Part shown: positions 1-7,759 of the stretch, in pieces | Layout of the letters: each line of letters begins with the position of its first letter | Position numbering within the stretch: position 1 is the stretch's first letter | NCBI GenBank assembly: GCA_019244395.1 | Contig: JAFASQ010000420.1 | Coordinates: 1 to 32,891 of the forward strand | Length of the DNA stretch: 32,891 nucleotides | From: Solirubrobacterales bacterium | GTDB lineage: Bacteria; Actinomycetota; Thermoleophilia; Solirubrobacterales; Solirubrobacteraceae | Direction: 5' to 3' | Translations under genes and position numbers: made by a program | The notes under the pieces: model-generated | What the model saw: only the letters and a program-made list of their open reading frames with translations | Database searches by the model: none | What the model was told of the DNA's origin: nothing

Positions 1-1
1 G

Positions 2-760
2 GATCTCAAGGGCGACCTGCACTGCCACACAACCGCCTCGGACGGCACCGCGTCGATCGAGGAGATGGCGCTCGCCGCCCGCGCGGCGGGTTACGAGTAC
101 CTGGCCATCACCGACCACTCGGCGTCGTTCGGCTTCGGCGATGAGGTCTCGCCCGAGCGCCTGCGCGAGCAGATCGCGCACATCCGCGCCGTCGACATCG
201 ACCACCTCGAGCTGCTGGCCGGCTCGGAGGTCAACATCCTCCCGGATGGCTCGCTGGACTACGACGACGAACTGCTGAGCGAGCTCGACTGGGTGATCGC
301 CTCGGTTCACTCGTCGTTCCGGATGTCAGCCGAGCAGATGACCGCGCGGATGATCCGCGCGATCGAGCACCCGCTGGTCGACGCGATCGGCCATCCGTCG
401 GGCCGTAAGCTCGAGCGTCGCGCGCCGTACTCGTTGGACATCGAACGGGTGATCGAGGCCGCCGCACGCACCGGCACGATGGTCGAGATCAACTCGAATC
501 CCGACCGACGTGACCTGAACGACATACACGCGCGGGCCGCGGCGGCCGCGGGTGTGCCGATCGTGATCAACACCGACGCGCATCGCACCGCCGGCTTCGC
601 GGTGGCGCGCTACGGCATCGCCACCGCGCGGCGCGCCTGGCTGACCCCCGCCCAGGTCATCAATACGCAGTCCTGGGACGCGGTCCAGGCGCTGCGTCCG
701 CGCCACCGCCTAGCGTCTTCGCGACCCGCCGCCCGAGCGCGGCGCCGTGCGCGAGCCTGA
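2..760 (+). CDS. PHP-domain phosphoesterase, C-terminal part of a PolX-type protein (5' truncated by window)
   Basis: Frame 2 is open from the first base: DLKGDLHCHTTASDGT...AITDHSASFGFG...GSEVNIL...ASVHSSF...DAIGHPSGR...VEINSNPDRRDL...VINTDAHR; the HxH, H and NTDAH motifs are typical of PolX PHP domains. Confidence 0.9.
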   Translation, partial: DLKGDLHCHTTASDGTASIEEMALAARAAGYEYLAITDHSASFGFGDEVSPERLREQIAHIRAVDIDHLELLAGSEVNILPDGSLDYDDELLSELDWVIASVHSSFRMSAEQMTARMIRAIEHPLVDAIGHPSGRKLERRAPYSLDIERVIEAAARTGTMVEINSNPDRRDLNDIHARAAAAAGVPIVINTDAHRTAGFAVARYGIATARRAWLTPAQVINTQSWDAVQALRPRHRLASSRPAARARRRARA

Positions 761-1669
761 CCCCGGCTTCTTGCCATAGGCACTCGGTACCGCCGGCGTG
801 CGGTGACTCGGAGTCCTGGCCCCACGGACGCCGCGGGCGTCAGCGCGCGGCCCATCCAAGGGCAGAGGCTCGTATTTGCCGCGGCGCTGAATCCACACGA
901 ACCAGGCCAGCCCGGCGAGGCACACCAGTGTCGCGATCCAGAAGTTCAGCCGCATGCCCAGGACGTGGTTCGAGTAGTCGATCCGGATCGTTTCCTCGAA
1001 GATGCGAAAGCCGGCGTACCCGGCGACGTACAGCGCGAACAGTCCCGGCGGCTTGATCCGCCGGTGGCTGCCCAGCCAGATGAGGAACCCCGCCAGCCCG
1101 AGATTCCAGATGATCTCGTACAGGAACGTGGGCTGAAACGTCGCGTACTGGCTGAAGTGCGGCGGGCGGTGGTCCGGACTGATCTTCAGCGCCCAGGGCA
1201 GCTTGGACGGCTTGCCGAACAGCTCTTGGTTGAAGTAGTTGCCGAGCCGCCCGATCGCCTGGGCCGCGAGCAGCCCGGGCGCGAGCGCGTCCATGAAGCG
1301 CAGGCTGTCCGCCCAGGTCAGACGCCGGCGGATGACATAGAAGCCGACGAGCACCCCGGCCGCGATCCCGCCCCAGACCCCTAGCCCGCCCTTCCAGATC
1401 GCGAACGGCCCCCACCAGTGCGGAGGAACCTGGCTCGGCGTGGTGATCAGGAAGTAGATTCGGCCGCCGATTAGACCGGCCGGGAAGCCCCAGGCCGCCG
1501 CCTCGTAGCAGAGATCCGGATCGCCGCCGGCTCTCCGCCACCGCCAGCGCGTCACGAAGATCGCCGCCGCTACCGCGAACACGTAGGCCAGCCCGTAGGC
1601 ATGGACGAACAGCGGTCCGATGTAGAAACCGTTCTGGGACGGGCTGGGAATGTATGCCGGGTAGATCAC
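710..1669 (-). CDS. lgt: prolipoprotein diacylglyceryl transferase
   Basis: FVHAYGLAYV, GGRIYF, IWKGGLGVWGG, LAAQAIGRLGNYFNQELFGKP, FLYEIIWN and GYAGFRIFEETIR motifs of Lgt. Confidence 0.95.
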   Translation of the reverse strand: MIYPAYIPSPSQNGFYIGPLFVHAYGLAYVFAVAAAIFVTRWRWRRAGGDPDLCYEAAAWGFPAGLIGGRIYFLITTPSQVPPHWWGPFAIWKGGLGVWGGIAAGVLVGFYVIRRRLTWADSLRFMDALAPGLLAAQAIGRLGNYFNQELFGKPSKLPWALKISPDHRPPHFSQYATFQPTFLYEIIWNLGLAGFLIWLGSHRRIKPPGLFALYVAGYAGFRIFEETIRIDYSNHVLGMRLNFWIATLVCLAGLAWFVWIQRRGKYEPLPLDGPRADARGVRGARTPSHRTPAVPSAYGKKPGSGSRTAPRSGGGSRRR

Positions 1670-2220
1670 GCGCGCGGGCGGGCGCGGCGGGTCCGGCCCG
1701 ACGCCCCGTTGAGCTCGAATAGATTAGAGCGGAACCCCGGCGTACGGACGAGCCGGATCGGCTGCAGCGGCGAGGTCTTGTCGACGTAGAAGCGGGCGCC
1801 GTCCCGCTGCTCAATCGCCCGCACGGCGGAGGCCTGGCGGCGCCAGGCCAGCGCCCATATGATCGCGAACCCGGTGGCGACCGCCGGCACCTGGGGCACC
1901 AGGAAGGCCAGCGCCCCGGCGCCGACGGTCGAGACGAGCAGGGGCCACAGGCGGTTGAGCATGGTGCGGGCGGGGTTGACCGCGGGCAGCGAGGCCTGCG
2001 TGCGCGCGCTGGCCAAGAGCGACGCGATCGGCCCCGAGGTCTCCGCCCGCCGGCCCAGCCAGATTCCGGTCGCCGCAGCCACCAGCCACCAGGCGGCGGC
2101 GAAGGGCACGATCAGATCGTTGCTGGCACCGGTGGCGCCGGCCACGGTAAGCGCGGCCAGCACACTCGCCGCGCCCGCGCTGGCCAGTACGGTGGTGCGC
2201 AGGAAATCTGTGAACCGCAC
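1666..2220 (-). CDS. hypothetical membrane protein
   Basis: 184 aa with several hydrophobic segments; 4-bp overlap with the lgt start suggests coupling. Confidence 0.65.
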   Translation of the reverse strand: MRFTDFLRTTVLASAGAASVLAALTVAGATGASNDLIVPFAAAWWLVAAATGIWLGRRAETSGPIASLLASARTQASLPAVNPARTMLNRLWPLLVSTVGAGALAFLVPQVPAVATGFAIIWALAWRRQASAVRAIEQRDGARFYVDKTSPLQPIRLVRTPGFRSNLFELNGASGRTRRARPRA

Positions 2221-2241
2221 GCCCGTTTGCCCCGGCGCGCC

Positions 2242-3045
2242 TCAGTCGGCGGCCAGAGCCGCGAGCAACTCGGTTACGCCCGCGGTGCCATCGACCACCA
2301 CGTCGGCCTCGTCTGTGATCTCCGATGGTCCCTCGTCCGAGCGTACCCCGACCCTGATCGCGCGGGAGATTCGGCCCTCCTCGGCGAGCGCGACCAGCGC
2401 GTGGAAGGCATCGAGATCGGTGACGTCATCGCCCACGTACAGCGCGACGTCCACGTCGGCGTCGGTCAGGAAGGCGGAGATCCCGGCCCCCTTGTCGATC
2501 CGCACGGGCGGGCGCACCTCGAGCACCTTGCGCCCCCAGTGGGTGCGCAGGCCGGCCGCCTCGGCCTTGGCCGCGATCGCATCGATCGCCGCGCGAGCCG
2601 CCTCCTCGTCGCGCGCGCCGCGCCAGTGGAAGGCGACGATCGGCCCCTTGTCTTCGAGGCGAACCCGGAGCCGGCGCAGCTCGGCGGTGTCGGACTCCCG
2701 CGCGAAGTCGCGGATGCGCTCGGTCCACTTCTCGACGTCCTGATCGACCACGGGCTCGGTCCAACCCGCGCGCAGCTGCTCGGCGCCGTGCGAGCCGAGA
2801 TAGGAGATGGTTCCGAGCGAGACGATGGCGCGCGCCTCCGAGGCGCGGCGGCCGCTCACGCACGCCACCACCCCATAGCGGCGGGCCACCTGGGCCAGCA
2901 GCTGGCGGGTCGGCTCGGGCACTCGCGCGTCGGCCGCGTGCTCGACGATGGGCGCCAGCGTGCCGTCGATGTCGAACAGGATCGCCGCGCGCGGTGGGTC
3001 GGCCCGCAGCGGCCCGAGCGCGTCGGACAGGAGCGCGGAAGTCAC
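2242..3045 (-). CDS. otsB: trehalose-phosphatase (HAD superfamily)
   Basis: AAILFDIDGTLAPIVEH (HAD motif I), VACVSGRRA, YLGSHGAE, HWGRKVLEVRPPVRIDKGAG, YVGDDVTDLDAF. Start set at GTG 3045 because the track's upstream extension is not protein-like. Confidence 0.9.
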   Translation of the reverse strand: MTSALLSDALGPLRADPPRAAILFDIDGTLAPIVEHAADARVPEPTRQLLAQVARRYGVVACVSGRRASEARAIVSLGTISYLGSHGAEQLRAGWTEPVVDQDVEKWTERIRDFARESDTAELRRLRVRLEDKGPIVAFHWRGARDEEAARAAIDAIAAKAEAAGLRTHWGRKVLEVRPPVRIDKGAGISAFLTDADVDVALYVGDDVTDLDAFHALVALAEEGRISRAIRVGVRSDEGPSEITDEADVVVDGTAGVTELLAALAAD

Positions 3046-3068
3046 CGCTCTAGTATGCCCCCTCGGAG

Positions 3069-3824
3069 GTGTTCGCCGTGTCCAACGATCCCGTTCTTCT
3101 ACTGCACGGGCAGCCGGGTGCGGCGGCGGATTGGCAGGCGTTGCGTGCGGCGCTCGGAGACGCCCGGCAGACCATCGCCGTCGACCGGCCCGGGTGGGAC
3201 CAGCGCTCGGCGGTAACCGACCTGGCAGGGAACGCGCGCGCGGCCCTGGCGACGCTCGACGGGGCCGACATCTCCCGCGCGACAATTGTCGGCCACAGCC
3301 TGGGCGCGGCAGTGGCGGCCTGGCTGGCCTGCTCTTCGCCGCGGCGGGTGGGACGGCTCGTGCTCGTCGCGCCGGCGGCCAACGTCGACTCGCTCGGCGC
3401 GCTCGACTACCTGCTGGCGGTCCCGGTCGCGGGCTGGCTCCTTTCGGTGGGGGCCATGGTGGGCGGCGGGCTTTTGCTCGGCACGGGGCCTGTTCGCCGC
3501 TGGGTGGCCGAGGCCACGGCGCTCGATGAGCGCTACCTGCGGGCGGCCGGCCGCATGTTGCTGGCGCCGGCCGCGTGGCGGTCGTTCGTGCGCGAGCAGC
3601 GCATCCTGGTCCGGGATCTCCCCGGGCTCGAACGCCGGCTCGGCGTGATCTCGACGCCGACGACGATCGTGGCCGGCCGCGCGGATCACGTGGTGCCGAT
3701 CGCCGCCGCCCGGCACCTCGCGAGGCAGATCCCCGGCGCCGAACTGGTCGTCGTCGAGGGCGCCGGCCACCTTCTGCATGTCCAGCACGCCGCGCGGCTG
3801 GCCGAGCTCATCGCCGGCACGTGA
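3069..3824 (+). CDS. alpha/beta fold hydrolase
   Basis: VLLLHGQPG oxyanion region, nucleophile elbow VGHSLGAA, acid in AGRADHVVP, His in GAGHLLHV. Confidence 0.9.
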   Translation: MFAVSNDPVLLLHGQPGAAADWQALRAALGDARQTIAVDRPGWDQRSAVTDLAGNARAALATLDGADISRATIVGHSLGAAVAAWLACSSPRRVGRLVLVAPAANVDSLGALDYLLAVPVAGWLLSVGAMVGGGLLLGTGPVRRWVAEATALDERYLRAAGRMLLAPAAWRSFVREQRILVRDLPGLERRLGVISTPTTIVAGRADHVVPIAAARHLARQIPGAELVVVEGAGHLLHVQHAARLAELIAGT

Positions 3825-4228
3825 CCTACCGCTGGGTCGATCACACAGCGGATCTCGAGCTCGAAATCGAGAGCCCCAGTGAGCCTGCGGTTTTCGAGGA
3901 GGCGCTCCGCGCGCTGGCCGAGCTCCTGGCGGAATCCGACGGGCACTCGGACGCCACTTCAACGACTCGGCGGGAGGTCACCGCCGAGGCGCCCGACCGC
4001 CCCACTCTCCTCGCGGCCTGGATCGAGGAGCTCGCGTTTCTGGCCGAATCCGAGGGGTTCGTGGCAACGCGGATCGTTGAGATCAACCTGGCCGGCGGCG
4101 GCCTGCGCGCCACCGTCGCAGGCGCTCTCGGCGACCCGCCGCCGCTGGTCAAAGCCGTCACCTACCACCGGCTGACGTTCGAGCCTTACCGCGACGGGTA
4201 CGTTGCCCGCGTGGTGCTCGATGTCTAA
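3821..4228 (+). CDS. archease
   Basis: YRWVDHTADLELEIES...VTAEAPDRPTLLAAWIEELAFLAESEGF...VKAVTYHRLTF...ARVVLDV; GTG start overlaps the preceding TGA (GTGA). Confidence 0.93.
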   Translation: MTYRWVDHTADLELEIESPSEPAVFEEALRALAELLAESDGHSDATSTTRREVTAEAPDRPTLLAAWIEELAFLAESEGFVATRIVEINLAGGGLRATVAGALGDPPPLVKAVTYHRLTFEPYRDGYVARVVLDV

Positions 4229-5672
4229 GTCCCACGCGGTTCTGTTGCCCCAACGCCTGGACGACGAGCTGTGGGAGCTCCCCGTGGGGACGGTCGCCGG
4301 CATGCGTGTGCCGGCGCGGGTGTTCGCTGACGCCGAGCTGCTAGCGGCCATCGAGCTGGATCGCTCGCTCGAGCAGCTGGCAAACGTGGCCACACTTCCT
4401 GGCATCGTCGAGGCCTCTCTGGCCATGCCGGACATCCACCAGGGCTACGGCTTTCCGGTCGGGGGCGTGGCGGCCACCGACGCCTCGGAGGGCGTCGTTT
4501 CCCCCGGCGGGGTCGGCTACGACATCAACTGCGGCGTTCGGCTCCTCGCGCTGCCGCTCTCCTATGACGAGCTCGGGAACCGCCGAGAGGCGCTCGTGCA
4601 CGAGCTGTCACGCCGGGTTCCGGTTGGGACCGGCGGGCGAGGAGCGCACGAAGGTGTGCGCGGCGCCCACCTCGACCGGGTGCTCTCGCTTGGCCCGCGA
4701 GCGCTCCTCGAAGACCTCGGGGTGGGCTCGGAGGGCGAGCTGGCCTTCACGGAGTCCGGCGGGTGCCTGGAGGGCGCCGACCCAGCCGCAGTGTCCGCCC
4801 GCGCTCGGGAGCGCGGCGCCGGACAGATCGGCACGCTCGGCTCCGGCAACCACTTCCTCGAGCTGCAGCGGATCTCCGACGTCTACGACGGAGCCGCGGC
4901 GGCCGCCTTCGGTCTGCGGCGTGGTCAGATCACCCTCCTGATCCACTCGGGTTCGCGCGGGCTCGGACATCAGGTGTGCACCGACTTCGTCAAGCGCATG
5001 GACGCCCGGCTCGGGCATTACGGCATCGAGCTGCCCGACCGCCAGCTGTCGTGCGCGCCGATCGGCTCACCGGAGGGACGGGCGTACCTGCGGGCGATGG
5101 CCGGCGCCGCGAACTTCGCCTGGGCCAACCGTGCGGCACTGGCGCATCGCGTACGCGAGGCGGTGCGATCCGTCCTCGGGCGCGAGGCCGCCGGCGGCAC
5201 GCGGCAGGTCTACGACGTCGCGCACAACGTGGCCAAGCTCGAGGAGCACGCCGGGCAAAGGGTGTGCGTGCACCGCAAGGGGGCCACGCGCGCCTTCCCG
5301 CCCGGGCACCCCGAGATTCCGGTGGAGTACGCCGAGGTGGGCCAGCCCGTGTTCATCCCGGGCAGCATGGGCACCGCGTCCTACGTGCTCGCGGGACGGG
5401 CGCGCTCGATGGAGCGCTCGTTCGGAACCACCTGTCACGGCGCCGGCCGGCGGATGTCGCGCACCGCGGTCCGCAAGGCGGTCGACGGGGGTGAGCTGCG
5501 CCGTCAGCTCGAGGCGGAGGGGATCGCCGTACGCGCGCTGTCGGCGCGGGGACTGGCCGAGGAGGCGCCCGAGGCCTACAAGGATGTCGACCGGGTGGTC
5601 GAGATCGTCGAGCGCGCCGGGCTGGCGGCGCGCGTGGTCCGCTTGCGTCCGATCGGCGTGGTCAAGGGGTAA
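4221..5672 (+). CDS. rtcB: RtcB family RNA ligase
   Basis: MPDIHQGYGFPVGGVAATD, GGVGYDINCGVR, GTLGSGNHFLE, HSGSRGLGHQV, YDVAHNVAKLEEH, HRKGATRAFPPG, GSMGTASYVLAG, TCHGAGRRMSR. Start ATG at 4221 overlaps the archease stop. Confidence 0.97.
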   Translation: MSKSHAVLLPQRLDDELWELPVGTVAGMRVPARVFADAELLAAIELDRSLEQLANVATLPGIVEASLAMPDIHQGYGFPVGGVAATDASEGVVSPGGVGYDINCGVRLLALPLSYDELGNRREALVHELSRRVPVGTGGRGAHEGVRGAHLDRVLSLGPRALLEDLGVGSEGELAFTESGGCLEGADPAAVSARARERGAGQIGTLGSGNHFLELQRISDVYDGAAAAAFGLRRGQITLLIHSGSRGLGHQVCTDFVKRMDARLGHYGIELPDRQLSCAPIGSPEGRAYLRAMAGAANFAWANRAALAHRVREAVRSVLGREAAGGTRQVYDVAHNVAKLEEHAGQRVCVHRKGATRAFPPGHPEIPVEYAEVGQPVFIPGSMGTASYVLAGRARSMERSFGTTCHGAGRRMSRTAVRKAVDGGELRRQLEAEGIAVRALSARGLAEEAPEAYKDVDRVVEIVERAGLAARVVRLRPIGVVKG

Positions 5673-5702
5673 CCGGGCGCCAGGGCGGGTAAGGAACTCA
5701 TC

Positions 5703-5974
5703 GTGACAACACTTTTGTTCGCCGAGGTCCCTCAGCCCAGCGTGCCCGCCACGCCCGTGGTGCCCAGCGCGCCGGTGACGCCGGCGGTTCCCGATCCGGG
5801 CACGCCCGCCGCCCCCGAGGAGCCCACGACCGTCCCGCCGCCCGACGAACCCGCCGAACCGATCGCCCCCGACCCCGGGCCCGATGAGGCGCCCGAGCCC
5901 GAGCGCCCGCCACAGCCGACGCCCGAGCCGAACCCGAACGCACTCCGCCGGAGCCGGACCCAGGCGAGCACTGA
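5703..5974 (+). CDS. Pro/Glu-rich low-complexity protein, apparently frameshifted near its 3' end
   Basis: GTG at 5703 with an AAGGAA SD-like site upstream; VTTLLFAEVPQPSVPATPVVPSAPVTPAVPDPG...PEPNPN, then in frame 2 from 5930: EPERTPPEPDPGEH-stop (TGA 5972-5974). Confidence 0.4.
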
Positions 5975-6013
5975 ACACCGGCGGCGCCGGCCACCACCCC
6001 TTAGGCTTACCCG

Positions 6014-6526
6014 GTGGACACGTTCCTGGTGGTGGCGAGCAAGCGCGAGGTCCGCGACTACGCTGGTCGACCCATCCCAGCCGACGCCGAGCAGCGGATC
6101 CTCGAGGCCGGCCGGATCTCCGGCAGCTCGCAGAACCGTCAGCCGTGGCGGTTCCTCGTCGTAGAGAGTCCTTCGCTGCGCGCCCGGCTGGCCGACGCGG
6201 TTTACGTCCCGGCCAACGTGCGCGGCGCGGCGCTGGTGGTGGTGATCGCGGTGGGCGGCCGCGGACCTACCGCGTTCGACGCCGGCCGCGCCGCCCAGAA
6301 CATGATGTTGACGGCGTGGAACGATCAGATCGGCTCCTGCCCCAACGGGATGCCCGATCCCGACGCGGTGGCGAGGCTGCTCGACTTCGAGGAGGGTGAG
6401 CGGCCCGTCGTCGTGCTGACGTTCGGCTATCGGGCACGCTCAAGCGACCCGCAGCGCCGCGCGGCGATCGACTGGATCGAGCGGGCCAACCGCAAGTCGT
6501 TCGATGAAGTCGTGCAGCGGCTCTAG
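6014..6526 (+). CDS. nitroreductase family protein
   Basis: KREVRDYAGRPIPADAEQRILEAGRISGSSQNRQPWRFLVVE...GRAAQNMMLTAWNDQIGSCPNGM...VVVLTFGY. Confidence 0.9.
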   Translation: MDTFLVVASKREVRDYAGRPIPADAEQRILEAGRISGSSQNRQPWRFLVVESPSLRARLADAVYVPANVRGAALVVVIAVGGRGPTAFDAGRAAQNMMLTAWNDQIGSCPNGMPDPDAVARLLDFEEGERPVVVLTFGYRARSSDPQRRAAIDWIERANRKSFDEVVQRL

Positions 6527-6535
6527 GACGCGACG

Positions 6536-7393
6536 GTGCGGTTCGTCCTGACCCGCGACGCCCACGAGTTCGCCGCTCGTACGGAGCGGCTGCTCTCCGG
6601 CCGGCTCGAGTGCAACGTGCTCGCCACCGTCCTGATGAGCGTTATTGACGGGGCCCATCGCGAGCCGCCCCCGATGTTCGTCTATGGCCAAGGCGAGCAG
6701 GCAGGCGAGGACGCGATGTTCGCCGCGATGCGCACCCCACCATTCCCGCTGCTCACCAGCCCGCTCGATGACGCCAGCGCCGATGACCTGATGGACGTGT
6801 GGCTGCAGGCCGACGCCGACCTGTCGAGCGTGAGCGGCATGCCTGACACCGCACGGGCCATTGCCGCTGCGTGGGTGGATCGCACCGGCGGCAGCACCCG
6901 TTGCACGCTGAGCGAGGCGATGCACGTCCTCGAAGCGGTCCGCGATCCGCCGCGGCTCGCGCCCGGCACGCTCCGCCTCCCGCGCGCCGCCGAGCGCGAC
7001 CTGCTGGTTGCCTGGATGGAGGCGTTCGTGGGCGAGGCTGGTCTCATCGGTGCCGCCCAGGCCGGCTCTATGGTGGATGCTCGCCTTCGCCGCGACGGCC
7101 TGATGGTCTGGGATGACGGCCGGCCGGTGTCGATGATCGGGCTGGCGCCCAGGGTGGCCGGCGTCGTGCGCGTCGGCCCTGTCTACACCCCGCCACCGCA
7201 GCGCCGCCATGGGTACGCCGGAACCGCTGTCGCCGCCGGCAGCCGGCGGGCCCTGGCCCAGGGCGCCGAGCGCTGCATGCTGTTCACCGACCTGGCCAAT
7301 CCGACGTCGAACAAGATCTATGCCGAAGTCGGTTATCGCCGCATCGGCAGCTGGGAGGAGATCGCGCTGGACCGTCCCGGTCCAGAAGGCTGA
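6536..7393 (+). CDS. GNAT family N-acetyltransferase
   Basis: C-terminal GNAT signature VRVGPVYTPPPQRRHGYAGTAVAAGSRRAL...LFTDLANPTSNKIYAEVGYRRIGSWEEI. Confidence 0.88.
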   Translation: MRFVLTRDAHEFAARTERLLSGRLECNVLATVLMSVIDGAHREPPPMFVYGQGEQAGEDAMFAAMRTPPFPLLTSPLDDASADDLMDVWLQADADLSSVSGMPDTARAIAAAWVDRTGGSTRCTLSEAMHVLEAVRDPPRLAPGTLRLPRAAERDLLVAWMEAFVGEAGLIGAAQAGSMVDARLRRDGLMVWDDGRPVSMIGLAPRVAGVVRVGPVYTPPPQRRHGYAGTAVAAGSRRALAQGAERCMLFTDLANPTSNKIYAEVGYRRIGSWEEIALDRPGPEG

Positions 7394-7759
7394 TCAGTCG
7401 GTCCGTCCAGCGTCCTCGATCACGCGCAATGCCTCCTCGACCTGCTCGGTGACCTCGCCCGGGTGCTCTGCCCCCGCCAAGCGGAGGGCATCGTGCACCG
7501 GCGAGCGCGGCGGGATGACGAGGATCAGCGCCTGGCCGCGGGCCTGCAGACTCGAGCGGATCCCGTAGATCACGTAGATGCCCGCGCTGTCCAGGTACTC
7601 AACGGCCGACAGATCGAGGACCACGCCCCGAGCCTCGTTGGGCGTCGCGCCGATTACCGTGGCGCCCATCTCCTCGGCGTTCGACATGTCGACCTCGCCG
7701 GTAACGTGCGCCACCAGCGCGTTCGGAGCGAGAGTGATCTGGACGTCGGCCAAGCTCAT
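7394..7759 (-). CDS. STAS-domain protein (anti-sigma factor antagonist type)
   Basis: MSLADVQITLAPNALVAHVTGEVDMSNAEEMGATVI...GVVLDLSAVEYLDSAGIYVIYGI; conserved D-S in YLDSAG. Start overlaps the upstream stop. Confidence 0.9.
   Translation of the reverse strand: MSLADVQITLAPNALVAHVTGEVDMSNAEEMGATVIGATPNEARGVVLDLSAVEYLDSAGIYVIYGIRSSLQARGQALILVIPPRSPVHDALRLAGAEHPGEVTEQVEEALRVIEDAGRTD

Noticed and set aside
840-1814. 324-aa minus-strand ORF overlapping lgt
   Set aside because: Out-of-frame shadow of a clear Lgt; low-complexity Arg-rich translation.
1955-1974. Near-identical ~19-20 nt string (GTTGAGCATGGTGCGGGCGG) also present around 9554-9573
   Set aside because: Encodes ARTMLN in two unrelated genes; shared codon bias over six residues is enough to explain it, and no flanking similarity is seen.
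2242-3285. Long N-terminal extension of OtsB to ATG 3285
   Set aside because: The extra 80 residues are Arg/Pro-rich and overlap the divergent hydrolase gene; GTG 3045 fits the family start.
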